DNA from: Oscillospiraceae bacterium
GTDB lineage: Bacteria; Bacillota; Clostridia; Oscillospirales; Ruminococcaceae
Assembly (NCBI GenBank): GCA_017396055.1
Contig: JAFQND010000288.1
Coordinates: forward strand, 1 to 6,195
Length of the DNA: 6,195 nucleotides
Direction of reading: 5' to 3'
Below the pieces are notes generated by a model. That model was not told the origin of the DNA and did not search any database. It saw only the letters and a list, made by a program, of their open reading frames with translations. Positions 1 through 5,775 of the stretch are shown in pieces (position 1 is the first letter of the stretch; the number at the start of each line of letters is the position of its first letter). The position numbers and the translations under genes were made by a program.

Positions 1-1772
1 ATGACGAGCGGGGCTGTGCACAGGGCCTCTATCAGCTGGAAGACCGGATGAACCGGATACGCGCGCCCTATCTTTCCAGGGGAAAGATCCATTTTGCTCC
101 TGCCTTCTCGCCCCGTATGGTCCATTCCGGTTACGGTCAGGAACAGTATCCGGAGCCTCATATGTCCGCCATCGCCCATGCGGGTATGGATGCCATTCTT
201 TTGTTTGTCAAGGATGTGGACCTGACCGAAGTCGGCTATATGGACTTTAACAATACTATCCGCAGGGCCAATAAATACGGTCTGGATGTGTATGTCTACA
301 GCAAGATCGAAAGCGACAGACACCCCGATGATCCTGATGCCTTTGATCACTATAACTCCACCTACGGACGGCTCTTTGAAAAATGTCCCGGCTTCAAGGG
401 CGTTGTGCTGGTAGGCGAGAGTGTCGAATTTCCCAGCAAGGATCCCAGAGTTTCTCCGTTTAAATACTATAACAATACCATCGACGGTCTGCCCACTGGC
501 AAGACAACACCCGGCTGGTTCCCCTGTGTGGACTATCCCCAGTGGCTCAAGATGCTTCAGAGGGTCATTTACCCCCACAGACCCGACGCGGACATCGTTT
601 TCTGGACCTATAACTGGGGCTGGGCACCCGAAGAAGAACGTCTGGCACTGATCGATAATCTGCCCGAGGGCATCTCGCTGATGGCGACCTTTGAGATGTT
701 CAACGTCCACCAGATGGACGGCTTCAAGAGCCGTGCGGCTGACTATACCATTGCTTTCCCGGAGGCCGGTCCGTACTTTATCGGCGAAGCCAGACGGGCA
801 AAAGAGCGTGGCATCCGGCTCTATACCCAGGCAAACAGCGCCGGCAAGACCTGGGATTACGGTGTCATTCCCTATGAGCCTGTCCCCGAGCGGTGGGTCG
901 AAAGATATGAATCGATGCTGGAGATGAAGGAAAAATACGGCCTTTCCGGTGTGATGGAATCGCACCATTACGGTTTCTGGCCCAACTTTATCAGCAGGAT
1001 CGAAAAGCTGATGTTCACAGAGCCCTATGCTTCCGGCGAAGAAGCACTGAAGGCGGTGGCAGAAGAGCTGTACGGCCCTGAAAATCTGGAAGCCGCGCTG
1101 CACGCATGGCATATTCTCAGCGAGGCACACACCTATTATCCCATCACCAACGAGGACCAGTATGGCCCCTTCCGCGTTGGTCCGTCCTATCCCTTCCTTC
1201 TGGACAGCAAGGTACAGATCCCGAAAGCGTTCTATTCGATCTATGGCGGGAACAAGATCACCGAAGTGGATTACGCCTACAGCCCGGCGGTCAACCCGCT
1301 GGAGATCGGCTTCAGACAGACCCGTATCGACGGAGAGATCAGAAGCCTGGAAAAGATGCGTGAGCTTCAGAAACAGGCCAGACAGGAGCTGGAAGCACTG
1401 GCGGAAAAGCTGAGCGGTATCCGCAGAGCGGACTGTCTGCGGCTATGCAATATGATCGCCTTTATGGAAAATACCGCGCTGACCGCGATCCATGCGAAAA
1501 AGTGGACCAAGCTCAGATGGGATTTTTACCATATCACCGAAAAAGACAGAATGCAAAGCTGGGTGAACGAGATGACGGCGCTGGCAGAAGCAGAGATCAG
1601 AAATGCCGAAGCCACGATCCCGCTGGCCGAGGCAGATTCCCGCCTCGGTTGGGAACCCAGTATGGAATACATCGGCAGCGTCAGACATCTGCGGTGGAAG
1701 ATCAGACAGGTAAGACTGGTCATTGACACCGAACTGAAACGCTATCAGAAGTTTGTTGATGAGACGATGTAA
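1..1772 (+). CDS. Glycoside-hydrolase-like protein, C-terminal part (5' end outside window)
   Basis: The reading frame is open to the left edge; its first full codon is at position 3, and 589 residues are visible. The ATG at 48 is probably internal, because the 15 codons before it (reading DERGCAQGLYQLEDRM into that Met) look like the 'RG..QGLY.LE' end of the N-terminal domain found before the TIM barrel in GH20/GH67-like enzymes. The next ~330 residues alternate beta-like strands and helices as in a (beta/alpha)8 barrel, with conserved-looking blocks FSPRMVHSGYG, HAGMDAILLFVKD, VVLVGESVEFPS, FWTYNWGW, MATFEMF and VMESHHYGFWP. Acidic candidates for catalysis or sugar binding include the Glu of VGES (codon 417-419) and the Glu of VMESHH. 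The last ~150 residues are charged and helical, possibly coiled-coil, ending with a SRLGWEPSMEY motif. Family and substrate are not certain: I infer a sugar-active hydrolase from the fold pattern, not from a recognised catalytic signature. Secretion cannot be judged without the N terminus. It is followed after 63 nt by the ASRT-like gene. Confidence 0.6.
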   Translation, partial: DERGCAQGLYQLEDRMNRIRAPYLSRGKIHFAPAFSPRMVHSGYGQEQYPEPHMSAIAHAGMDAILLFVKDVDLTEVGYMDFNNTIRRANKYGLDVYVYSKIESDRHPDDPDAFDHYNSTYGRLFEKCPGFKGVVLVGESVEFPSKDPRVSPFKYYNNTIDGLPTGKTTPGWFPCVDYPQWLKMLQRVIYPHRPDADIVFWTYNWGWAPEEERLALIDNLPEGISLMATFEMFNVHQMDGFKSRAADYTIAFPEAGPYFIGEARRAKERGIRLYTQANSAGKTWDYGVIPYEPVPERWVERYESMLEMKEKYGLSGVMESHHYGFWPNFISRIEKLMFTEPYASGEEALKAVAEELYGPENLEAALHAWHILSEAHTYYPITNEDQYGPFRVGPSYPFLLDSKVQIPKAFYSIYGGNKITEVDYAYSPAVNPLEIGFRQTRIDGEIRSLEKMRELQKQARQELEALAEKLSGIRRADCLRLCNMIAFMENTALTAIHAKKWTKLRWDFYHITEKDRMQSWVNEMTALAEAEIRNAEATIPLAEADSRLGWEPSMEYIGSVRHLRWKIRQVRLVIDTELKRYQKFVDETM

Positions 1773-1781
1773 GCGCATATC

Positions 1782-1801
1782 CGCGGTGTGAACCCACCGT
1801 G
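1782..1801 (+). other. Small intergenic hairpin after the hydrolase-like gene
   Basis: An inverted repeat of seven pairs (CGCGGTG / CACCGTG, one of them G-U) encloses a six-base loop, ten bases after the stop codon of the first gene. No T-run follows, so it is not a convincing intrinsic terminator. It could protect the 3' end of the upstream message or be chance. Confidence 0.25.
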
Positions 1802-1835
1802 ACCTGTATAACATTCCGAAAAGGAGGACATATCA

Positions 1836-2192
1836 ATGGATTACGGCAAGAAAGTATGGATCTTCCCCGACGCAGAACTGCCCCCCGAAGGCGTCAACTG
1901 CATTCCCGGTCACGAATCGGTGATCGTCACCAATGTCTGCGACGAGGAGGCCGAGATCAGAGTTACCCTGATCTATACCGACAAAGACCCTGTCAGCTTC
2001 GATGTAAAGGTCGGCGCAAAAAGAGTACGCTGCCTGCGCTCGAACAACGCTGTCGACTTCTGCGGTCATACCGCTGTGGAAGGTGAACAGTACGCCATCA
2101 TGCTGGAGAGCAGCGTCCCCGTAGTGGCTCAATACGGCAGAGCCGAACCCAGAGCAGTGGCTTTCTATACCACCCCCGGCTACTGCGAATAA
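1836..2192 (+). CDS. Sensory rhodopsin transducer (ASRT) family protein
   Basis: This 118-residue protein matches the Anabaena sensory rhodopsin transducer family (about 125 aa) along its length. Shared landmarks, from my recall of the Anabaena sequence, are an early Trp (W8), the GHES block (25-28) followed by a hydrophobic strand ending in TN (32-33), DEEA then the beta strand IRVTLIYTDKDPV (41-53), a basic AKRVRCLR segment (61-68), and the C-terminal SSVPVVAQYGR strand (92-102). In Anabaena the tetramer binds a membrane photosensor. The family is much wider than rhodopsins and has been proposed to be a beta-sandwich small-molecule, possibly sugar, binding domain. No rhodopsin is visible here. 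No signal peptide or membrane segment is present, so the product is expected in the cytoplasm. The start is set by AAGGAGG at 1821-1827, eight bases before the ATG. A role as ligand sensor, carrier or accessory subunit for the neighbouring enzymes is inference. Confidence 0.85.
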   Translation: MDYGKKVWIFPDAELPPEGVNCIPGHESVIVTNVCDEEAEIRVTLIYTDKDPVSFDVKVGAKRVRCLRSNNAVDFCGHTAVEGEQYAIMLESSVPVVAQYGRAEPRAVAFYTTPGYCE

Positions 2193-2195
2193 ATG

Positions 2196-2224
2196 TTGAA
2201 CCGATTTAAGTTGATCGATATTGT
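2196..2224 (+). promoter_or_regulatory. Weak candidate promoter before the M24 gene
   Basis: The 59-nt gap between the ASRT-like and M24 genes is visibly richer in A/T than the flanking genes. It contains TTGAAC (2196-2201) and, after a 17-base spacer, TATTGT (2219-2224), each matching four of six bases of the sigma-70/sigma-A consensus. Transcription from here would begin just upstream of the strong ribosome site at 2236-2243. Such matches are common by chance in A/T-rich gaps, so this is only a candidate for extra expression of the M24 gene. Confidence 0.22.
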
Positions 2225-2251
2225 CTTAATCAATTAAAGGAGGAAATTATT

Positions 2252-3424
2252 ATGGCAAGAATCTGTATCCCCGATTACGAGTACAAAGAAAGAGTACAGC
2301 GCTGTGCAGCGATCCTGCGCCGTGAAAATCTGGACGTTCTGATCGTCAACGGCAACGAAGCTGACTATGCAAACCCCCGCTACTTCTCCGGTTTCTGGCC
2401 CCTGTTCGAGCGCTCCGGTGTTGCTATCTCCGCCGCCGGCGAAGCTGCTCTGATGGTAGGCCCCGAGTCTGCTATCTTCGGTGCCGACCGCAACAAGCTG
2501 GACAAGATCTTCGTTCTGCTGGCTTACCGCGAAGGCGCTGACCCCTCTTACCCCGAACTGAAGCCCGATACCTTCCATGATGTATTCAAGGGCATCGGTG
2601 TCACCGGCAAACATATCCGTATCGGTGTTGCGTCCTATCTGGACACCTCTGTCACCATCTTCAACGCTATCCGCGATGCCTTCCCCGAGGCTGAGATCGT
2701 CGATGCCGGCAAAGTCATGGTCGAGCTGCGCTCCATCAAGTCTGAAAACGAGCTGAACTGCCTGCGCGAAGGCTACCGCATCGCCAACATCGCCACCGAA
2801 GAAGTTATCAAGGCCATCCGCCCCGGTATGACCGAGCTGCAGATGGTCGGTGTTGCCCAGAAGGCTGTTTACGAGCACGGTGCAGAATATGAAGGTCTGC
2901 CCATGTATGTCTTCTCCGAGGCTTCCACCCGTCATGCCATCTCCCGTTCCTGCTACCGTGAATTCCAGAAGGGCGACATCGTTCAGCTGAACCTGTCTGC
3001 CAAGATCGACGGCTATTCTGCAGCCATCGGCTATCCCATCTGTCTGGGCAAGCTGGAAGGTCAGCGCCGCGATATCGTTCAGTTCTGCCGTGAGGCTCAT
3101 GCCTGGACCGAAAAACAGGTCAAAGCAGGCGTCTGGGCAGCTGACATTGCCAAGCAGTTCTATCAGTTCTATGTTGACAACGGCTATGCCAAGAACTATG
3201 TCTATGGTCCTCTGCACGGCACCGGCATCATCGAAGTAGAAGCTCCCTGGGTCGAGACCTCCTCTCAGTACAACATGAAGGAAAACATGTGCTTCCAGGT
3301 CGACACCTATATCTCTGCCGACACCTTCGGCGTCCGCTGGGAAAAGGGTATCGTCGTCAAGGAAAACGGCTTCGAGCTGCTGAGCCCCGAGATCCCCGAG
3401 CTCTGCCCCGAGCTGATGTTCTGA
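2252..3424 (+). CDS. M24-family (creatinase / Xaa-Pro peptidase fold) hydrolase, probably not a metallopeptidase
   Basis: This 390-residue protein has the two-domain M24 layout: an N-terminal creatinase-type domain (~1-160) and a C-terminal pita-bread domain (~165-390). The domain boundary carries the typical ELRSIKSENEL sequence. In metal-dependent M24 enzymes five ligands (D, D, H, E, E) bind two metals. Here the aligned positions read N247 (in GDIVQLNLSAK), A258 (in DGYSAAIG), H322 (in PLHGTGIIE), D351 (in CFQVDTYI) and E364 (in GVRWEKGI), so both Asp are lost and one Glu is changed. Creatinase, a metal-free M24 enzyme that splits creatine to sarcosine and urea, likewise has Asn in the first place, and H228 (STRHAIS) could match its catalytic His. 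I therefore call it creatinase-like, with the substrate unknown. AAAGGAGG at 2236-2243 sets the start. Arg codons are almost all CGC/CGT, suggesting high expression. The creatininase-like gene follows after 30 nt. Confidence 0.85.
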   Translation: MARICIPDYEYKERVQRCAAILRRENLDVLIVNGNEADYANPRYFSGFWPLFERSGVAISAAGEAALMVGPESAIFGADRNKLDKIFVLLAYREGADPSYPELKPDTFHDVFKGIGVTGKHIRIGVASYLDTSVTIFNAIRDAFPEAEIVDAGKVMVELRSIKSENELNCLREGYRIANIATEEVIKAIRPGMTELQMVGVAQKAVYEHGAEYEGLPMYVFSEASTRHAISRSCYREFQKGDIVQLNLSAKIDGYSAAIGYPICLGKLEGQRRDIVQFCREAHAWTEKQVKAGVWAADIAKQFYQFYVDNGYAKNYVYGPLHGTGIIEVEAPWVETSSQYNMKENMCFQVDTYISADTFGVRWEKGIVVKENGFELLSPEIPELCPELMF

Positions 3425-3454
3425 TCTTCTCCCCGCTTTTTCAGGAGGTAGTAT

Positions 3455-4192
3455 ATGCAGCTGCTTGAAATGCTTTATGACGAGATCCAGGATGCTGTAG
3501 ACAGAAAAGTTCCCTTCATCATCCCGATCGGCACTATGGAATATCATGCCCGCCATGCCTCCTGCGGCACCGATACGCTGGTCGTCACCGGCTGCCTCAG
3601 AGAACTGGAAAAGGAAAAAGAGATCGTTGTCTGCCCGCCCATCTGGTACGGTGTGGCTTCCTATGCGGTCTGTGGTCCCAAGCCCAGCCATTTCCATGTG
3701 GATGAAGATGCGTATACCAACTATGTCTACTGCGTTCTGAAATCTATGATTGACGCCGGACATAAGAATATCTATCTGATCCCCCATCATCAGACCGAAG
3801 GTGCGGGCCTGATGCCCATGACCATCGCCTGCCACAAAGCTGCCAAGAAAGTCACCATGGAATATATGGAAGAAAAACTTGGCAAGGGCTGGTGGGGCAG
3901 CGATGACTATGCAACCTATTATGAAGATATGGGCACCGGCGATGATCCCTTCTCCTATATCAAGGTCATCCCCCTTATCGGCGCCGAGGCGCAGAAAAAA
4001 TGCGGTGGTTTTGACCACGCAGGCAAATGGGAGACCTCTCTGCTGATGGGTACCTATCCCGAGCTGGTGGATCTGTCCCGCTGTGAGCGCAACACCGAAT
4101 GGTTTGCCCAGAGCGCAAAGGAAGCCAGTGTCGAGACCGGTAAGCACATGGTCGAGTGCACACTGGAATGGCTCCGGGAGGCGATCCAATGA
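3455..4192 (+). CDS. Creatininase-family amidohydrolase
   Basis: At 245 residues this is the normal length for the creatininase family, whose members hydrolyse cyclic amides or related bonds with two metals; examples are creatininase, the FAPy deformylase ArfB, the mycofactocin peptidase MftE and the inosose hydrolase IolN. The first metal motif is clear: PIGTMEYHARHASCGTD, with E29, H31 and D40 as expected ligands. The C-terminal motif is present as HAGKWETS (H188, E193), where HAGE.ETS is usual. The central motif, normally NGH(G/Y).N, reads PHHQTE (110-115), so H112 can supply the His but the flanking Asn, Gly and Asn are replaced. This may alter the active site. No signal peptide is seen, so a cytoplasmic site is expected. 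AGGAGG at 3443-3448 lies six bases before the ATG. The stop codon overlaps the next start (ATGA), a sign of coupled translation. Its pairing with a creatinase-like gene recalls the creatinine pathway, but the true substrate is unknown. Confidence 0.88.
   Translation: MQLLEMLYDEIQDAVDRKVPFIIPIGTMEYHARHASCGTDTLVVTGCLRELEKEKEIVVCPPIWYGVASYAVCGPKPSHFHVDEDAYTNYVYCVLKSMIDAGHKNIYLIPHHQTEGAGLMPMTIACHKAAKKVTMEYMEEKLGKGWWGSDDYATYYEDMGTGDDPFSYIKVIPLIGAEAQKKCGGFDHAGKWETSLLMGTYPELVDLSRCERNTEWFAQSAKEASVETGKHMVECTLEWLREAIQ
4176..4181 (+). promoter_or_regulatory. Ribosome binding site that fixes the mutarotase start
   Basis: GGGAGG lies seven bases before the ATG at 4189, inside the end of the creatininase-like gene. 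An in-frame ATG further upstream at 4156 would add 11 residues (MHTGMAPGGDP) unlike the start of the mutarotase family, and it has no comparable site. The start at 4189 is therefore preferred. Confidence 0.75.
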
Positions 4193-4515
4193 GCCGCATC
4201 ATCTTCGGACAGCTGGGCCGTCTCAAGCCCGAAAAGATCGAGGAATACGAAGCGCTCCATGCCGAGCCCTGGCCCGAGGTCATCAAGACCATCTATGACT
4301 GCAATCTGCGCAACTATTCCATCTTCCGCCACGAGGATATGGTATTTGCCTATTTTGAGTATGTGGGCGAGGATTACGACGCAGACATGGCGAAAATGGA
4401 GCTGTGCCCCCATACGCAGCGGTGGTGGACCCATACCAAGCCCTGCTTTGTAAAATTCAGCATCCGTCCGGACAGCGAATTTTACGCCGATTTAAAACAG
4501 ATCTTCCATTGCTGA
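4189..4515 (+). CDS. rhaM: L-rhamnose mutarotase family protein
   Basis: This 108-residue protein matches the L-rhamnose mutarotase family (E. coli RhaM is 104 aa), small dimeric ferredoxin-like proteins that interconvert alpha and beta anomers of a free sugar. Family features seen are the helix EEYEALHAEPWPEV with Y20 and H24 (the family's catalytic Tyr/His pair), NYSIF with Y43, the strand MVFAYFEYVG, and the C-terminal CPHTQRWW with W79 and W80. The start codon ATG overlaps the previous stop codon (ATGA), so translation is probably coupled to the creatininase-like gene. Its presence argues that the pathway handles or releases a reducing sugar. Whether that sugar is L-rhamnose is unproven, since no rhamnose isomerase, kinase or aldolase is visible here. 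The family assignment is firm; the symbol reflects family only. Confidence 0.87.
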   Translation: MSRIIFGQLGRLKPEKIEEYEALHAEPWPEVIKTIYDCNLRNYSIFRHEDMVFAYFEYVGEDYDADMAKMELCPHTQRWWTHTKPCFVKFSIRPDSEFYADLKQIFHC

Positions 4516-4526
4516 TATCCGACCTG

Positions 4527-4554
4527 CAGGGGAGGGGGTGTGCCCCCTCCCCTG
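4527..4554 (+). terminator. Strong GC hairpin inside the operon (attenuator or partial terminator)
   Basis: A perfect 12-bp inverted repeat (CAGGGGAGGGGG / CCCCCTCCCCTG) encloses a TGTG tetraloop, starting 11 bases after the mutarotase stop. It is followed by ATTTTA, only four consecutive Ts, so termination may be incomplete. It could act as a partial intrinsic terminator that lowers expression of the two genes behind it, or as a 3'-end stabiliser for the mutarotase message. The structure is seen directly; the function is inferred. Confidence 0.6.
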
Positions 4555-4586
4555 ATTTTAAACAACCGAAGAAGAAGGAACTGACA

Positions 4587-5078
4587 ATGCTGAAAATCAA
4601 AGCTGAACCCATTACCCTCGAAAACTTTGCCCCCTTCGGACAGTTTTACCCCATGACCGCCCCCGAAGGCTATGCCCTCTGCGGCGAGATCCACCGGTTC
4701 TTCCCCGACCGCATGGTCGCTGACAGCGAAAAAAGGGTGGGCTATTCTCCCATCGTGGTGAAAAAGCCCGAAAAGATGATCATCACCCAGCAGGAATATC
4801 ACAACACCACCTGGGAAATGATCCTGCCGCTGGACGATGACATGATCGTTCACTGCGCTCCCGCCTCTGCCGGTACCCCTGTCGGTCATCTGAGCAAGGC
4901 ATTTATCGTCCCGAAGGGCACCCTGATCAAGATGAACACCGCCATCTGGCATCTGGCTCCGCTGCCCGTAAACAACGAAACTCTGACAGCAATGATCATT
5001 CTGCCGGAGTGTACCTATGGACTTGACTGCACCGTGGCGGATCTTCCCGCCGATCAGCAGTTCGAAATCGTGGTGTAA
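4587..5078 (+). CDS. Ureidoglycolate lyase (AllA)-like cupin protein
   Basis: The chosen start gives 163 residues, the same size class as E. coli AllA (160 aa), which releases urea from ureidoglycolate in allantoin breakdown. Matching regions are the N-terminal ITLENFAPFGQF (AllA-like 'L..E.F..YG'), a middle strand WEMILPLDDDMIVHCAP, the strand KAFIVPKGTLIKMNTAIWH (104-122) matching the AllA segment that ends in NVWH, and the acidic C-terminal tail. The AllA motif around HPLG.QAFIP is not kept (here HNTTWEMILP), and a His in the 'V.YH...WH' strand is Met116, so activity on ureidoglycolate itself is doubtful. ATG 4587 is preferred because the Met lies directly before family-like sequence and AAGGA (4575-4579) lies seven bases upstream. 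In-frame Mets further left fall inside the mutarotase gene and hairpin. The next gene starts three bases after its stop. The cupin fold is fairly sure, the reaction is not. Confidence 0.75.
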   Translation: MLKIKAEPITLENFAPFGQFYPMTAPEGYALCGEIHRFFPDRMVADSEKRVGYSPIVVKKPEKMIITQQEYHNTTWEMILPLDDDMIVHCAPASAGTPVGHLSKAFIVPKGTLIKMNTAIWHLAPLPVNNETLTAMIILPECTYGLDCTVADLPADQQFEIVV

Positions 5079-5081
5079 GCG

Positions 5082-5660
5082 ATGACAGAACAGGAAAAAT
5101 GCGATCTGGGGCTGATGTACGACACCACTTTCCCCGGAAGGGAAGAGATGCATCTGGAATGTGCAGATCTTTGCTATGATTACAATCATACCCGCCCCTC
5201 TGATATGGCAAAAAGGGAAGAGATCCTCCGAAAGCTCTTTGGAAGGCTGGGAAAGAACCCCTATGTGGAACCCAATGTCTTCTGCGGCTTCGGCTGGAAT
5301 ATCGAGGCTGGTGACAATTTCTTTGCCAACAACAACTGCGTTTTCGTTGACCCCGGCAAGATCACCTTCGGCGACAATGTCTTTATCGGTCCCAGCTGCG
5401 GTTTTTATACGGCCCACCATCCCGTTCATCACGAACTGAGAAACCAGCTGTATGAATACGCAAAGCCTATTCATGTGGGCGACAATGTCTGGATCGGAGG
5501 CGGCACGGTCGTGCTGCCCGGCGCAAAGATCGGCAATAATGTTGTCATCGGAGCGGGCTCGGTGGTGACCGGAGAGATCCCGGATAATGTGATCGCTTTC
5601 GGCAATCCCTGCAGGGTCCACCGGACCATTACCGAAGAAGATCTGCGGCTGCAGAGATAA
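5082..5660 (+). CDS. Sugar O-acetyltransferase of the maltose/galactoside acetyltransferase family (Maa/LacA type)
   Basis: This 192-residue protein has the family's N-terminal helical cap (MTEQEKCDLGLMYDTTFPGR, typical of Maa/LacA starts) followed by a left-handed beta-helix of hexapeptide repeats from about residue 62 to 176. Motifs include ITFGDNVFIGP, the active-site loop YTAHHPVHHELR with H113 as the likely catalytic His, VGDNVWIGGGTVVLPGAKIGNNVVIGAGSVV and the closing IAFGNPCRV. Members form trimers and move acetyl from acetyl-CoA to a sugar hydroxyl. There is no strong ribosome site, and the ATG comes three bases after the AllA-like stop, so translation is probably coupled. The N-terminal match to the family supports this start. 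It is the last gene before the terminator. It may acetylate an unusable sugar for export or modify the pathway substrate; the acceptor cannot be read from sequence. Confidence 0.9.
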   Translation: MTEQEKCDLGLMYDTTFPGREEMHLECADLCYDYNHTRPSDMAKREEILRKLFGRLGKNPYVEPNVFCGFGWNIEAGDNFFANNNCVFVDPGKITFGDNVFIGPSCGFYTAHHPVHHELRNQLYEYAKPIHVGDNVWIGGGTVVLPGAKIGNNVVIGAGSVVTGEIPDNVIAFGNPCRVHRTITEEDLRLQR

Positions 5661-5675
5661 AAAAAGAATATATGG

Positions 5676-5712
5676 AAAAAGGCAGCAGTGTATAGATCAC
5701 TGCCGCCTTTTT
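5676..5712. terminator. Bidirectional intrinsic terminator between converging genes
   Basis: A 10-bp stem (GGCAGCAGTG / CACTGCCGCC, one A-C mismatch) encloses a seven-base loop and is flanked by AAAAA on the left and TTTTT on the right, so either strand presents a hairpin followed by a U-run. It starts 16 bases after the acetyltransferase stop and about 60 bases beyond the stop of the opposing DUF554 gene, so it can end both transcripts. The rest of the 115-nt gap holds nothing else I can support. Confidence 0.88.
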
Positions 5713-5775
5713 CTATTGGTGTAACATGAAAAAACATTGTTTCGGCGGATCTTTATCAGATTCGTTTACCGCCGC

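Noticed and set aside
48..50. ATG at 48 as the true start of the first gene
   Set aside because: The frame continues upstream to the window edge with sequence that fits the end of an N-terminal glycosidase-type domain, and no ribosome binding site precedes this ATG.
2211..2233. Inverted repeat TTGAT / ATCAA before the M24 gene as an operator
   Set aside because: Only five pairs with a 13-base spacer in an A/T-rich gap; this is expected by chance and no regulator gene is nearby to support it.
2234..4189. A 651-codon open frame on the - strand opposite the M24 and creatininase-like genes
   Set aside because: Its codons lie exactly opposite the codons of both real genes, so it stays open merely because those genes avoid TTA, CTA and TCA codons. 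The translation resembles no known family, while the + strand products are clear homologues.
1836..4515. A standard creatinine-degradation or rhamnose-utilisation operon
   Set aside because: Key residues of the M24 and creatininase-like proteins differ from the usual motifs, no sarcosine-processing or rhamnose isomerase, kinase or aldolase genes are visible, and the ASRT and AllA-like genes do not belong to either pathway.
4404..4586. N-terminal extension of the AllA-like protein from an ATG at 4404
   Set aside because: The extra 61 residues would be read from the mutarotase gene in another frame and through the GC hairpin, and do not resemble the family; the ATG at 4587 has its own upstream AAGGA and family-like sequence directly after it.
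4482..5621. A 379-codon open frame on the - strand opposite the AllA-like and acetyltransferase genes
   Set aside because: It is in codon register with both + strand genes and runs across the hairpin between genes; it is explained by codon bias and shows no recognisable domain.
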